64,000 nt of DNA from an uncultured Selenomonadaceae bacterium (GTDB lineage: Bacteria > Bacillota > Negativicutes > Selenomonadales > Selenomonadaceae). The notes beneath the pieces were generated by a model. The model saw only the letters and a list, made by a program, of their open reading frames with translations. It was not told where the DNA came from and did no database searches. Below, piece by piece: positions 25,018 to 34,712 of the stretch. Numbering within the stretch: position 1 is the first letter of the stretch; the number at the start of each line of letters is the position of its first letter. Made by a program: the position numbers and the translations under genes. The stretch spans positions 163,057-227,056 of the forward strand of contig CAJOFR010000001.1 of the NCBI GenBank assembly GCA_905234195.1, written 5' to 3'.

Positions 25018-25992
25018 TTATTTGCCCAGCCACTGCGCGGCGTCAATCGCGTGATAAGTTATGATAATATCCGCGCCCGCCCGTTTCATTGCCGTCAAAC
25101 TTTCAAGGACGATTCTTTTTTCGTCAATCCAACCGTTTTGCGCCGCCGCCTTGACCATTGCGTATTCGCCGCTGACATTGTAAGTTGCGACGGGCTGATA
25201 AATTTTTTCGCGAACTTTTGAAACAATATCGAGATAAGCAAGCGCGGGTTTCACCATGATAATATCTGCGCCCTCGTCCAGGTCGAGCGCAACTTCCTTG
25301 AGAGCTTCGCGGGAATTTGCAAAATCCATTTGATATTGTTTCCTGTCACCGAACTGCGGAGCACTGTCAGCCGCGTCGCGGAAAGGTCCGTAAAAAGCGG
25401 AGGCATACTTGACGGCGTAACTCATTATTGCCACGTTGGAAAAATTGTTTTCGTCCAGAGCCTCACGAATCGCCGCCACGCGCCCGTCCATCATATCTGA
25501 AGGCGCAACGATATCCGCGCCGGCTTCCGCCTGACTTAACGCGACCTTCTGCAAAAGTTTCAAAGTCTCGTCGTTATCGACGTAGCCGCCGCAAATTTTC
25601 CCGCAATGTCCGTGCGTCGTGTACTGACAAAGACAAACGTCACCGACGATTAAAATTTCGGGCACAGCTTTTTTTATCGCGGCAATCGCGCGCTGAACGG
25701 GGCTGTTCATATCCCACGCGCCGGAGCCAATTTCGTCCTTGTATTCGGGCAAACCAAAAACTTCGACGGCGGGAATACCCAGCGCGGAAATTTTTTTCGC
25801 CAGCTCGACGGCGTTATCAACGGACAAATGAAAACAATTCGGCATGCTCAGAATTTCTTCGCGAATATTTTCACCGGCGACAACGAAAATCGGGTAGACA
25901 AAATCTTTCGCGCTCAAGTCAGTTTCGCGGACAAGGGCGCGCATATTTTCGGAGATTCTCAACCTGCGCGGACGGATTCTTTTATCAAACAT
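25018..25992 (-). CDS. hemB: Delta-aminolevulinic acid dehydratase (porphobilinogen synthase)
   Basis: Condenses two 5-aminolevulinate molecules to porphobilinogen. The zinc-site cysteines are in [14 protein letters not shown], and the two active-site lysines in [13 protein letters not shown] and [11 protein letters not shown]. The start is ATG at 25992 ([10 protein letters not shown]), with GAAGGTGA upstream; it overlaps the end of cobA-hemD by 8 bases. At 324 residues it has the usual length. Together with cobA-hemD it supplies uroporphyrinogen III and precorrin-2 for siroheme, cobalamin and the Ahb haem route. Confidence 0.97.
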   Translation of the reverse strand: MFDKRIRPRRLRISENMRALVRETDLSAKDFVYPIFVVAGENIREEILSMPNCFHLSVDNAVELAKKISALGIPAVEVFGLPEYKDEIGSGAWDMNSPVQRAIAAIKKAVPEILIVGDVCLCQYTTHGHCGKICGGYVDNDETLKLLQKVALSQAEAGADIVAPSDMMDGRVAAIREALDENNFSNVAIMSYAVKYASAFYGPFRDAADSAPQFGDRKQYQMDFANSREALKEVALDLDEGADIIMVKPALAYLDIVSKVREKIYQPVATYNVSGEYAMVKAAAQNGWIDEKRIVLESLTAMKRAGADIIITYHAIDAAQWLGK

Positions 25993-27493
25993 TTTCTTCA
26001 CCTTCGTAAAAATTTTTAATGGCGTCGACAAGCCCGGCGATTGTAAATTTCTGCGCGACGACGTCAATTTCAACGCCGAAATTTTTTAGAGCCTGCGCGG
26101 TTATCGGACCAATCGCCGCAGTTTTTACGCCCTGCAGACTTTCCGCGCCGACAGCCGCGACAAAATTTTCGACGGTCGAAGAGCTGGTAAAAGTCACCAT
26201 ATCAATCTCGCCGGCGTCAAGCTGATTTTTAATGGCGGCGGAATTTTCGGCGGCGGTTTGAGTTTTGTAGGCGGCGGCAACCGTGACATGCGCGCCAAAC
26301 TTTTCGAGGGCGGCGGGCAAAATATCGCGGGCGATTTCCGCGCGTGCAAGCAGAAAATTTTTTCCGGCGGCTTGAGTTTTCAGCGCGTCGACCAGACCTT
26401 CTGCGCGGAACTCTTCGGGAATCAAATCAGCGACAATCCCAAAATTTCCGAGCCTTTCCGCCGTAGCCGAACCAATCGCCGCAATTTTCGAGCCGCCAAA
26501 AATTCTTGCGTCCAGTCCGAAAATTTTCAGCCGCTCAAAAAATTTTTCGACGCCGTTCGCGCTGGTGAAAGTTATCCAATCGAATCCGCGCAGATTTTTT
26601 ATTGCCGCGTCGAGTGATTTAAAATTATCGGAGGGCGCAGAAATTTTTATCGTGGGAAATTCCACGACTTCCGCGCCGAAATTTTCCAGCTGTCTTGAAA
26701 GTTTCGACACCTGCGCGCGCGTCCGCGTGACTAAAATTCTTTTCCCGAACAAAATTTTCGTATCGAACCATTTTAATTTTTCGCGCAGGTTGACGACTTC
26801 GCCGACGACAAAAATTGCGGGCGGGGCGATTTGATTTTCTTCGACGTCAGCCGCCGCATTTTCCAGCGTCGTGATTAAAACTTCCTGCGCGGATTTTGTC
26901 CCGCAACGAATAATTGCCGCCGGAGTTTTTTTGTCGCGTCCGAACTCGATTAACTTCGCGGTGATTTTCGGCAAGTTCGCGATGCCCATCAAAAAAATCA
27001 GCGTGTCGACAGCCGTCGCCAAATTTTCCCAGCGTATACTTGATTCAGCCTTCGTCGGATCCTCGTGACCGGTGACGACCGCAAAAGAAGTTGCGACGCC
27101 GCGATGAGTGACGGGGATGCCCGCGTAGGCAGGCACGGCAACCGCGCTGGTGACGCCGGAAATAATTTCAAAGTCCAGATTATTTTCGCGCAGGTGAATC
27201 GCCTCTTCGCCGCCGCGCCCAAAAACAAAAGGGTCGCCGCCCTTCAGGCGCACGACGATTTTATTTGCAGAGCCCTTTTCGACGAGCAGGGAATTAATTT
27301 CGTTTTGCCTTAGCGTGTGACGCCCCGCCGCCTTGCCGACGTAAATTTTTTCGCAAGCTTCGGGCGCATAGTCCAAAATTTTTTCGTCCGCCAGCCTGTC
27401 ATAAATCACGACGTCCGCCGCCTCCAAAATTTCTCGCGCCTTGACGGTCAAAAGCCCCGCGTCGCCGGGCCCCGCGCCGATTAAATAAACCAT
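25985..27493 (-). CDS. cobA-hemD: Fused uroporphyrinogen-III C-methyltransferase / uroporphyrinogen-III synthase
   Basis: Residues 1 to about 240 form the SAM-dependent methyltransferase ([17 protein letters not shown] at the N terminus, then [18 protein letters not shown], then [18 protein letters not shown]). Residues about 250-502 are the two-lobed HemD synthase ([38 protein letters not shown]). This fusion is common in Clostridia and Negativicutes and routes hydroxymethylbilane directly to precorrin-2. It precedes hemB with an 8-base overlap; murI lies 14 bases upstream. Confidence 0.96.
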   Translation of the reverse strand: MVYLIGAGPGDAGLLTVKAREILEAADVVIYDRLADEKILDYAPEACEKIYVGKAAGRHTLRQNEINSLLVEKGSANKIVVRLKGGDPFVFGRGGEEAIHLRENNLDFEIISGVTSAVAVPAYAGIPVTHRGVATSFAVVTGHEDPTKAESSIRWENLATAVDTLIFLMGIANLPKITAKLIEFGRDKKTPAAIIRCGTKSAQEVLITTLENAAADVEENQIAPPAIFVVGEVVNLREKLKWFDTKILFGKRILVTRTRAQVSKLSRQLENFGAEVVEFPTIKISAPSDNFKSLDAAIKNLRGFDWITFTSANGVEKFFERLKIFGLDARIFGGSKIAAIGSATAERLGNFGIVADLIPEEFRAEGLVDALKTQAAGKNFLLARAEIARDILPAALEKFGAHVTVAAAYKTQTAAENSAAIKNQLDAGEIDMVTFTSSSTVENFVAAVGAESLQGVKTAAIGPITAQALKNFGVEIDVVAQKFTIAGLVDAIKNFYEGEENV

Positions 27494-27507
27494 CTCAACA
27501 CCTCAAA

Positions 27508-28287
27508 TCACAGCAAATACATTTCGTCGAGCCGCCGCAAATAATTTTCAAGCCGCGCCAATTCTTTCGGTGAAGTCACGCGCCGCCCCGAATAAAAATA
27601 TTCGACGTGCGGAATTTTTTTCGACGGTTCAGGATTTAAATTTGCCAGCCGAATCAAATAATTTATCGTGCCTTCGTTGCCGTCGAGAAATTTCACGTGC
27701 GCGGGCAAAAATTTTCGCATGGTGTCCTTAAAATAATTGAAGTGGGTGCAACCCAAAACCACCGACGAAAAATTTTTGAAGTCGTACGCTGAAAATTCTT
27801 CGCGCAGATAATTTTCGACGTCCGCCGAATTAAATTCCTGCCGCTCTGCAAAATTAACCAGCCTTTGCAAAGATTTCAGCTCGGCGAAATTTTTTGCGTC
27901 AAGGCGTTCGATTAGCCGATGAATTTTTTCGCCCTTGATTGTGCCTTCCGTAGCCGTGACCAAAACTTTTCGCGCGGGAAACAAATCCAAAGCTTTTTTG
28001 ATGGCGGGCTCCATTCCGACAATCGGCAGGGAATATTTTGCGCGCATTGCCCGCACTGCCGCCGAAGTTGCGGTGTTGCACGCGATAACTACCGCCTCGA
28101 CATTTTGCGCGACCAAAAATTTGAAAGCCGCGTCGACGTAGCCCAAAACTTGTTCGCGAGTTTTCACGCCGTAGGGTACGTTGTCTTCGTCCGCGAAAAA
28201 AATAAATTCTTCGTTCGGCAAAATTTTCGTGGCGTGGTGCAAAACCGAGAGTCCGCCTATTCCCGAATCGAAAAGAGCTATTTTCAA
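27508..28287 (-). CDS. murI: Glutamate racemase
   Basis: Produces D-glutamate for peptidoglycan. Both catalytic cysteines are present: VIACNTATSAA and VVLGCTHFNYF, together with the N-terminal FDSGIGGLSVL and PYGVKTREQV. The preferred start is TTG at 28287 (KIALFDSG follows), because GGAGGTGA lies just upstream; an ATG at 28302 overlaps that site and would add five residues. Length is about 259. It is probably the first gene of the murI-cobA-hemD-hemB unit; a three-hairpin repeat lies upstream. Confidence 0.95.
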   Translation of the reverse strand: MKIALFDSGIGGLSVLHHATKILPNEEFIFFADEDNVPYGVKTREQVLGYVDAAFKFLVAQNVEAVVIACNTATSAAVRAMRAKYSLPIVGMEPAIKKALDLFPARKVLVTATEGTIKGEKIHRLIERLDAKNFAELKSLQRLVNFAERQEFNSADVENYLREEFSAYDFKNFSSVVLGCTHFNYFKDTMRKFLPAHVKFLDGNEGTINYLIRLANLNPEPSKKIPHVEYFYSGRRVTSPKELARLENYLRRLDEMYLL

Positions 28288-28333
28288 ATTTCTCACCTCC
28301 ATTTCCGCAAAACTTAAAAGATTGAGTAGGGGA

Positions 28334-28434
28334 GGCCGTCAAGGATGACGGCCATGCCCGCGTTGATTGCGTGATGCAATCTCAGCGGGCGATTTTTTCT
28401 TTGTTACTTTCTTTTTTCTAAAAAAAGAAAGTAA
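28334..28434 (+). repeat. Three-hairpin dispersed repeat, copy 2
   Basis: GGCCGTC/GACGGCC (28334-28353); GCCCGC/GCGGGC (28356-28361, 28385-28390) enclosing GATTGC/GCAATC (28365-28370, 28376-28381); and TTACTTTCTTTTTT/AAAAAAGAAAGTAA (28404-28434). All three stems differ in sequence from copies 1 and 4 with the pairing preserved. It lies just downstream of the phosphate-transporter gene (minus strand) and upstream of murI. Confidence 0.85.
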
Positions 28435-28471
28435 GTTTCAATTTCAAAGGGGGAAAAATTTTTTAGCTGAA

Positions 28472-29470
28472 TCAGTCAAAAATAAAATTCGTTGCCAAAA
28501 ACGCAAGCGCGCCCATTAAAGCCGTCAAGGGGATTGTCATGACCCACGCCTTGACCATTTCTTGAGCAACGCCCCAATGTACCGCGTTGACTCTCTTCGC
28601 CGTGCCGACGCCCATAATCGAGCCGGAAACAACGTGCGTCGTCGAAACGGGCAAATGCAAAAGTGTCGCGCCGAAAACCACGACGGAAGAATTTAAATCC
28701 GCAGCAAACCCGCTTATCGGTTCCAGCTTGAAAATTTTTCCGCCGACTGTCCGAATAATCCGCCAGCCGCCCGTCGCAGTACCTATCGCCATTGCCGTCG
28801 CGCAAAGAATTTTTACGTACGTCGGCACTTCAAATTCCGCGATAAACCCGCCGCTGAAAAGTGCAAGCGTAATAATTCCCATTGACTTTTGCGCGTCGTT
28901 GGAGCCGTGCGAAAAAGCCATAGTCGCCGCAGAAATAATTTGCATGCGCCGAAAATTTTGGTTGACTGCGTGCGGGCTGAAGTTCCCGAAAAGCCGAAAT
29001 AAAATATTCATGATAATAATCCCCGTGACAATCGCGACGACAGGTGACGCAATCAGAGCAACGACGATTTTTCCGATACCGTTCCAATTTAATCCGGACG
29101 CCCCGACGGAAATCATCACCGCGCCAATTAATCCGCCAACAAGAGCGTGCGAAGAACTGGAAGGAATCCCCAGCCACCAAGTAATCAAATTCCAGACGAT
29201 AGCTCCGAAAAGCGCGGCAATGATAACTTTTTCGTCGACGATACTGGCCGAGCTGACAATATCACCCCCGATAGTTTTGGCGACGCCCGTAGAAATCATC
29301 GCGCCAAAAAAATTTAGACCCGCCGCCATAATTATTGCGTGAGTCGGATAAAGCGCGCGCGTCGAAACAGAAGTCGCTATAGCGTTCGCCGTGTCATGAA
29401 AGCCGTTGATAAAGTCGAAAACCAACGCCAAAATTATTACCATGAAAATTAAGTATTGAAGCTCAAGCAT
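28472..29470 (-). CDS. pit: PiT-family inorganic phosphate transporter
   Basis: Low-affinity phosphate (metal-phosphate) symporter. The two family signatures are present: GFHDTANAIATSVSTRAL near the N terminus and AFSHGSNDAQKSMGIITLAL in the second half. The 332-residue length matches short bacterial PiT proteins with about ten membrane segments. It overlaps the upstream DUF47 gene by 8 bases, the standard pairing. Confidence 0.95.
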   Translation of the reverse strand: MLELQYLIFMVIILALVFDFINGFHDTANAIATSVSTRALYPTHAIIMAAGLNFFGAMISTGVAKTIGGDIVSSASIVDEKVIIAALFGAIVWNLITWWLGIPSSSSHALVGGLIGAVMISVGASGLNWNGIGKIVVALIASPVVAIVTGIIIMNILFRLFGNFSPHAVNQNFRRMQIISAATMAFSHGSNDAQKSMGIITLALFSGGFIAEFEVPTYVKILCATAMAIGTATGGWRIIRTVGGKIFKLEPISGFAADLNSSVVVFGATLLHLPVSTTHVVSGSIMGVGTAKRVNAVHWGVAQEMVKAWVMTIPLTALMGALAFLATNFIFD

Positions 29471-30119
29471 ATTTCATGACAACTCCTCGAATCATTTCAG
29501 CAATTTTTTTGCAGTGGTCCAGAGTTTGCTCAAGGTTCTCTAAAATATCTTTCCACTTAATCAAATGGATAACTGCCTTGCTTGCGCCGTGCTCCTTCGC
29601 GGCAATTTCCGCCTCGTCGAAGAGAATCGTAATATCTTCGCGGAAAATCGCATCGCCCTTGCTCTCGTAATCGGAAACCTTATGGACGGAGTCAAGCATC
29701 TCGCGCTGATTTTTCTTGATGTCCTTCATCAATTCAAACGCGCGAATAAGTTCATTCGTGCTGTCTACCAAAAGTTTCGTCATGCGCGCAGATTTTTCCG
29801 TAGCCCTCCCCGCGCGATACATGATTATCCTTTGCAGGGCGTCGTGGAGCATATCGACACCGATAGCCAATTCTCCGGCGATTGAATAAATATCTTCGCG
29901 GTCAATCGGCGTGATAAAACTCAAATTAAGTTTGGCGATAATTCTTTCGTTGACTTCGTCCGCCGCAGACTCCAGCCCCAGAATTTCTTCAATTCGCTCA
30001 AGTGCCTTGTTGGGGTCTTTAATTATTTCGTCGAGGAGCACCGCGCCCAAATGAAAAAATTTCGCGTTCTCCAAAAACAAATCAAAAAACTCTGTGTCCT
30101 TCCGAGAAAAATTAAACAT
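29463..30119 (-). CDS. DUF47 / PhoU-like phosphate transport regulator
   Basis: An all-helical PhoU-like protein of 218 residues (KDTEFFDLFLENAKF at the N terminus, LVDSTNELIRAFELM and VIHLIKWKDILENLEQTLD further on). DUF47 proteins are usually encoded with PiT and are thought to modulate it. The stop overlaps the pit start by 8 bases. The ATG has GGAGG 6 bases upstream. It is 11 bases downstream of rluD, so it could read through from that operon. Confidence 0.9.
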   Translation of the reverse strand: MFNFSRKDTEFFDLFLENAKFFHLGAVLLDEIIKDPNKALERIEEILGLESAADEVNERIIAKLNLSFITPIDREDIYSIAGELAIGVDMLHDALQRIIMYRAGRATEKSARMTKLLVDSTNELIRAFELMKDIKKNQREMLDSVHKVSDYESKGDAIFREDITILFDEAEIAAKEHGASKAVIHLIKWKDILENLEQTLDHCKKIAEMIRGVVMKYA

Positions 30120-30130
30120 ACTTCCTCCAT

Positions 30131-31030
30131 TCAGCCGCGCAACTGATTTAAAATTTTCGTCATATCTTCAGGGAGCGGCGCAACAAAATCCATGCGCGCC
30201 TTCGTCGTGGGGTGAATCAAGCTCAAAGTGTGAGAGTGCAACGCCTGTCCGCGAATATCGAAAGGATTTTTCCGCGCGGTATATTTTTCGTCGCCCAGCA
30301 ACGGGTGTCCGATAGCCGCCATGTGCACGCGAATTTGATGCGTCCTGCCCGTTTGCAGTTTGCACTCTACGTAACTAAAATCTTTAAACCTTTCCAAAAC
30401 ATGAAATTCGGTCACCGCCGGCTTGCCGTCAGCAGTGACCGCCATTTTTTTTCTGTCAGACTTATCGCGACCAATCGCGCCGGTGATAATCCCCGCGCTG
30501 TCCTCAAAAATTCCGTGAACAATCGCGCGATAATTCCGCACGGCAATTTTATTTTTTATCTGCGCGGCAAGAATCACATGCGCCGAATCATTTTTCGCGA
30601 CGACCATAACGCCGGAAGTGTCCTTGTCCAGCCGGTGAACAATGCCCGGACGCCGCACGCCGTTGATCCCCGACAAATCCTTGCAGTGGTACAAAAGCGC
30701 ATTGACGAGCGTGCCGGACTTGACGGTTTCAGCCGGATGGACAGTTATTCCACGCGCCTTGTTGACAACGATAATATCGGCGTCCTCGTACAAAATATCC
30801 AGCGGCAAATTTTCCGGCAGGTATTCCGTTTCGACAGCGTCAATTTCTTCGACAGTGATAATTTCTCCGCCACAAATTTTGAAACTCGGCTTGACAATCT
30901 TCCCGTCGACTTTAACCGCGCCGTCGCTGATAATCTTTTGGATATTCGAGCGCGTCCTGTCGGAAAATTTTTCGCTAAGGTAAATATCAAGGCGCAAATT
31001 TTTTTCAAGAGCATCAACTTTAAAATTCAT
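30131..31030 (-). CDS. rluD: 23S rRNA pseudouridine synthase RluD-type
   Basis: RluA/RluD family enzyme isomerising uridines in 23S rRNA. An N-terminal S4 RNA-binding domain (about residues 10-75) is followed by the catalytic motif RPGIVHRLDKDTSGVMV, with the catalytic Asp, and QTGRTHQIRVHMA. The 299-residue length is typical. It overlaps lspA by 4 bases. This lspA-rluD order is widespread in Firmicutes. Confidence 0.94.
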   Translation of the reverse strand: MNFKVDALEKNLRLDIYLSEKFSDRTRSNIQKIISDGAVKVDGKIVKPSFKICGGEIITVEEIDAVETEYLPENLPLDILYEDADIIVVNKARGITVHPAETVKSGTLVNALLYHCKDLSGINGVRRPGIVHRLDKDTSGVMVVAKNDSAHVILAAQIKNKIAVRNYRAIVHGIFEDSAGIITGAIGRDKSDRKKMAVTADGKPAVTEFHVLERFKDFSYVECKLQTGRTHQIRVHMAAIGHPLLGDEKYTARKNPFDIRGQALHSHTLSLIHPTTKARMDFVAPLPEDMTKILNQLRG

Positions 31031-31563
31031 CTAAGCCCCTCAATGCTGTCGTCTGTTGTTTCGATTTTGAAAAGTATCGCGTAAATCAAAGTGAACATTC
31101 CAATTACGATTGCGACGTCCGCGAAATTAAACACGGGCCAATTTCTGAAGTAGATAAAATCTATCACGTACCCGCTTTGCGCCCTGTCGATTAAATTCGC
31201 CGTTGCTCCGCCCACTAAACTTATCGTGCCGAATTTTAACATCTTGTCGGATTTTTTCAGTTTCGGGTAGAAGAACGCCGCCAACACGAGCAGAACTATT
31301 CCCGCCGCTATGAAAAATATTCGCTGGTTCGGCAAAATTCCGAACGCCGCGCCGGGATTTAAAATATAGGTCAGCTGAAAAATATCCGGGATAATCGGAA
31401 TAATTTCACCGCGCGAAATTGTGCTGACGACTTTCATTTTGGAAAGTTGATCCAGCGCGATTATCCCGACGAAAAGAACTTTTTCCCAGTGCACGAGAGC
31501 TATCACGATGCCAAGTTCAAAAATCAGCAACACATTTTTCAAAAATGAAATAATCGGTTTCAT
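31027..31563 (-). CDS. lspA: Lipoprotein signal peptidase (signal peptidase II)
   Basis: Membrane aspartyl peptidase that cleaves prolipoproteins. Visible motifs: ALDQLSK in the first conserved helix, NPGAAFGIL, and the two catalytic aspartates in ANLIDRAQSGYVIDFI and FNFADVAI. The start is ATG at 31563 with GGGGAGT at a good distance; a longer frame to 31617 would overlap divIVA. Even so there is an additional hydrophobic stretch of about 25 residues before ALDQLSK, so the protein (178 residues) is longer at its N terminus than usual. Confidence 0.93.
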   Translation of the reverse strand: MKPIISFLKNVLLIFELGIVIALVHWEKVLFVGIIALDQLSKMKVVSTISRGEIIPIIPDIFQLTYILNPGAAFGILPNQRIFFIAAGIVLLVLAAFFYPKLKKSDKMLKFGTISLVGGATANLIDRAQSGYVIDFIYFRNWPVFNFADVAIVIGMFTLIYAILFKIETTDDSIEGLR

Positions 31564-31588
31564 TGCGGCACCACTCCCCGCAAAATAT

Positions 31589-32479
31589 TCAGTTGGAAGA
31601 CTTTTTAACAGGCGCATAATTTAACGTGTTGTCCAATTCGTCTTCGTCTTCGTCTTCGTTTTCGTTTTTGTCGGAGGCGAGGAGCGAAGGAGCATTGGTT
31701 TTATTTTTTTGCGGCGCGGGTTGCGCGGGAGAAGGCGGCTTAGGATTTTGGGCGGCGGGTTTTGCAGCCGAAACTTTCGGGAGCTGGTCGACGGGTTTTG
31801 CGGGTGATTCACTCCTGGAAGTTTTTTCGGCGGGCTTTGCAACCGGTTCAACTTTTTCTGCCGGCGCGGGAGTCGGTTCGTTTTTCGGAACTTCGTTCGC
31901 AATTTTTAAAGCCTGCTCCAATTTTTCAGCCGAAGCCTTCATCGCCGCAGAAACTTCAGGACCCGGCACGGTATTCAAAAGCTGAACGACGATAGCAAGT
32001 TCGGATTCGAGGGCGGTACGCATTTTCACGAGGAAAGAACTTTTTTCGCGAATAATCGTATCGTATTCGACTGCGGCGTTATGAAGTTTATGCGCCGCCT
32101 CGTCGAGATGCCTTTTCGCGTCGAGTTGTGCCTGTTCGCGAATATTTTTTGCCTCCCGCGCGGTATTTTCGCGGATGCTTTCAGTTTCGCGGGTGGCGGT
32201 GTCGCGGGTCTCCTGCGCGGTTTTTTTCGCCGAGCTGATATATTCTTCGGCAGTCTTCTGCGCGACCATCAACGTGTTTTGAAAATTTTGTTCCAGGTTT
32301 CTGTAGTGGCTCAATTCCTGTTCGCTAAGGTGCAGTTTGTCTTTGAGCTTTTCGTTTTCGCGCAAAGCTCTTTCGTAATCGTTTACAATCCTGTCAAGAA
32401 AATCGTCGACTTCGTTTTCGTTGTAGCCGCGAAAACTTTTTTTGAACTCGTGGTTATGAATATCCATTGGCGTCAGCAA
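31589..32479 (-). CDS. divIVA: DivIVA cell-division/polarity protein
   Basis: Membrane-curvature-binding coiled-coil protein. The N-terminal lipid-binding domain is recognised by TPMDIHNHEFKKSFRGYNENEVDDFLD, split by the usual Phe/Arg residues. A long coiled coil spans about residues 30-175, followed by a low-complexity Pro/Ala/Lys tail (about 200-275) and an acidic Glu/Asp run. The start is TTG at 32479 behind GGAGGAG; ATG at 32467 is the alternative. It sits in the conserved ylmE-sepF-ylmH-divIVA cluster. Confidence 0.94.
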   Translation of the reverse strand: MLTPMDIHNHEFKKSFRGYNENEVDDFLDRIVNDYERALRENEKLKDKLHLSEQELSHYRNLEQNFQNTLMVAQKTAEEYISSAKKTAQETRDTATRETESIRENTAREAKNIREQAQLDAKRHLDEAAHKLHNAAVEYDTIIREKSSFLVKMRTALESELAIVVQLLNTVPGPEVSAAMKASAEKLEQALKIANEVPKNEPTPAPAEKVEPVAKPAEKTSRSESPAKPVDQLPKVSAAKPAAQNPKPPSPAQPAPQKNKTNAPSLLASDKNENEDEDEDELDNTLNYAPVKKSSN

Positions 32480-32494
32480 ATGGCATCTCCTCCT

Positions 32495-33283
32495 CTAAAA
32501 AAATCTCTTAAGTAAAACTCCGATACGACCTTTTTTAGTTTGCCCGCGAATTTCTGAAACTTCAAGCCGCCCGCGCCCGCGCATGCTCAAAATATCGCCT
32601 TCCTTTATCGTCTGCGCGGCGTTCTTCACGGTCTGCCAATTCAGCTTAACTTTTTCCGATTCAATTTCGGAAGCCATTTTGCTGCGTGACATCCCGAAAC
32701 CCGCCGCCGCAATCGAATCCGCACGAAGAGAAGCGACCGTCGCACGAATTTCTTTAACGCGCTCCTCCTTCGGCTCAATGCTGTCAAGTTCGTCGACAGA
32801 AGTTTCTACGCCAATTTCGCCGATTCTTTTTAAATTCGCAACGAAGTAATCGACCATTTTTTTATCGACGATAATTTTTGCAAACTCTTTCGTCGCGATA
32901 ATGTCGCCTATACATTCGCGCTCAACTCCCAAACTCAAAACAGAGCCGAGAACGTCACGGTGACCAAGCCGCGCAAATTCGCCGCTCCATTCGGATTTAA
33001 TCACGGCAATTTCAAAAACGGGAGTCCCCGCAAAATCTTCGTGACAAAAAGCCGCGCGCTGACGTTCCGCGCCGACAAACCCGCCGTCAAACTCAACTTT
33101 CAAATCGCCGAGACTGTTAGCGATTGTGTTCGCCATCTCCTGCTCGAAGGGCGTCAAAAAACCGCTCAATTTGTACTTGCGGTTTTTCAAAGCCTGCCCC
33201 GCAAAATCGACAAGCTTGACGGCAGTCGCCTCGCCTTCGGTGCCTTTGTAGTAGCGGATAATTTTTTCTCTGGAATCCTGCAA
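32495..33283 (-). CDS. ylmH: YlmH-type RNA-binding S4-domain protein
   Basis: Cytoplasmic protein of the YlmH family encoded in the division cluster. The C-terminal S4 domain (about residues 185-262) contains MASEIESEKVKLNWQTV and GDILSMRGRGRLEV. The N-terminal part carries YlmH-like segments such as FLTPFEQEM. The start is TTG behind AGGAG. Family members have been linked to ribosome-associated quality control. It lies between sepF and divIVA; no ylmG (YggT) gene is present. Confidence 0.9.
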   Translation of the reverse strand: MQDSREKIIRYYKGTEGEATAVKLVDFAGQALKNRKYKLSGFLTPFEQEMANTIANSLGDLKVEFDGGFVGAERQRAAFCHEDFAGTPVFEIAVIKSEWSGEFARLGHRDVLGSVLSLGVERECIGDIIATKEFAKIIVDKKMVDYFVANLKRIGEIGVETSVDELDSIEPKEERVKEIRATVASLRADSIAAAGFGMSRSKMASEIESEKVKLNWQTVKNAAQTIKEGDILSMRGRGRLEVSEIRGQTKKGRIGVLLKRFF

Positions 33284-33295
33284 AATTTCAACTCC

Positions 33296-33802
33296 TTAAT
33301 CCGGCATAACGAACCTGTCCGAAGATTTTTTCTTCTCGTCGTTGTAAGTCACGGTGACACTGCTGGGCGCGCAGACAAAAACTTTTTGGCTGACCTGTTG
33401 CAACGTGCCGTTTAGCGCGTGAACTGACCCGCTTATAAAATTTACAATGCGGTTTGCCTCCTCAACGCTCGTGTCTTCAAAATTGATAACCACCGGAATT
33501 TGATCGCGCAGGCAGTTCGCAATCGTCGGGGCGTCGTTAAAACTTGTAGGCTTAATCGTGGTGATTTTGGATTTAGTCATCGACGCGGAAGACTCTGCAG
33601 AATTTTTTTCCCTTTCCCGCGAATTTATTGCCGAGCTAAAATCGACAACATTCTTTCCGGAATATCCCGCGTTGCCCGCCGAAGTTTCGTTCGATTCAAA
33701 TTTTGGAACTTTCAGTTCCTCTTTTTCTGTCGTGTCTATTTCCTTCTCCTCCTCGTCTCTTGAAAGCCCGAAAGTTTTGCTCATCTTATCCATTAGTCCC
33801 AT
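33296..33802 (-). CDS. sepF: Cell-division protein SepF
   Basis: FtsZ-binding, membrane-associated division protein. The N-terminal amphipathic segment (MGLMDKMSKTFGLSRDEEE) is followed by a disordered acidic linker and the conserved core starting near residue 80: INFEDTSVEEANRIVNFISG and later VFVCAPSSVTV. Length 168 fits. The ATG start is preceded by GAGGGATG. It is the second gene of the cluster after yggS. Confidence 0.95.
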   Translation of the reverse strand: MGLMDKMSKTFGLSRDEEEKEIDTTEKEELKVPKFESNETSAGNAGYSGKNVVDFSSAINSREREKNSAESSASMTKSKITTIKPTSFNDAPTIANCLRDQIPVVINFEDTSVEEANRIVNFISGSVHALNGTLQQVSQKVFVCAPSSVTVTYNDEKKKSSDRFVMPD

Positions 33803-33823
33803 CCCTCAAAATCCTCCAATACT

Positions 33824-34513
33824 CTAAAAATAATTTCGCGCGCCAAAAATCGCCGTGCCAACTCGCACGACATTCGCGCCCTCCTCTACGGCAATTTTAT
33901 AATCGTGAGACATACCCATTGACAAAAAGTCAAAACCATTTCGAGTTTTATTAATGTCGTCGAAAATTTCCCGCATGCGCCTGAACAGCGGACGACAATT
34001 TTCAACGTCAGAATAATTCGGAGCTATTAACATAAGACCGCGAAGACGAATATTTTTCAGCGCGTCGATTTTTTCGATAAGACTTTGCAAATTTTCTTCG
34101 TAGACGCCGGACTTTGAATCTTCCTTAGCAAGGTTGACTTGAATCAGCACGTCTTGAATTTTTCCGACGGAACCCGCCGCCTTGTCAATCGCCTCCGCCA
34201 AATGTTCGCTGTCCACCGAATGAATCAAATCGAAGAGCCGGACAGCTTGCTTTGCCTTGTTCGTCTGAAGGTGCCCGATTAAATGGCGGGTGACTTCGCG
34301 GTCAAGGGTTTTAAATTTTTCCGCCGCCTCCTGCACGCGATTTTCGCCGATATCTTTAACGCCGCCGTCAATCGCCTCCCGCATCATCTCGACGCCGTGA
34401 TTTTTCGTGACTGCAATTAAAATCACCGGTTCATTTTTTTTCGACGTCGTCCTATTATTTTTCGCCTGCTCTATTTCCTCAAGAACAATTTGCAAATTTT
34501 CCACTACGCTCAA
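33824..34513 (-). CDS. yggS: YggS/YlmE pyridoxal-phosphate homeostasis protein
   Basis: PLP-binding protein with an alanine-racemase-like barrel. The PLP lysine is in LIAVTKNHGVEMMREA and the family motif GENRVQEAAEKF, HLIGHLQTNKAKQA, and FLSMGMSHDYKIAVEEGA are all clear. TTG start behind AGGTG. First gene of the yggS-sepF-ylmH-divIVA-lspA-rluD unit, preceded by a strong promoter. Confidence 0.95.
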   Translation of the reverse strand: MSVVENLQIVLEEIEQAKNNRTTSKKNEPVILIAVTKNHGVEMMREAIDGGVKDIGENRVQEAAEKFKTLDREVTRHLIGHLQTNKAKQAVRLFDLIHSVDSEHLAEAIDKAAGSVGKIQDVLIQVNLAKEDSKSGVYEENLQSLIEKIDALKNIRLRGLMLIAPNYSDVENCRPLFRRMREIFDDINKTRNGFDFLSMGMSHDYKIAVEEGANVVRVGTAIFGARNYF

Positions 34514-34535
34514 AAAATTTCACCTCCCCTTCCCT

Positions 34536-34564
34536 ATATTAAACTGTTTAGCTTTTTTAGTCAA
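34536..34564 (-). promoter_or_regulatory. Promoter of the yggS-sepF-ylmH-divIVA-lspA-rluD unit
   Basis: TTGACT (34564-34559), 17-base spacer, TAATAT (34541-34536) on the minus strand. Confidence 0.78.
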
Positions 34565-34636
34565 TATCAGATTATTTTCATTTAAGAAAAAATTTTTTCA
34601 GAGGAGATTTTCTGCGTGGGTAATGCTTGCCGAAAA

Positions 34637-34665
34637 TTGACTTGCTCGGCTGAAATTGATATACT
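34637..34665 (+). promoter_or_regulatory. Promoter of engB-ahbA-ahbB
   Basis: TTGACT (34637-34642), 17-base spacer, extended -10 TGATATACT (TATACT at 34660-34665). The expected transcription start, about 34672, lies downstream of the first in-frame start codon and so supports the TTG start at 34713. Confidence 0.8.
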
Positions 34666-34712
34666 TCGTAAAATTTGGCGCGGGCGAAAAAATTTTGAGG
34701 AGTGATTTAAAT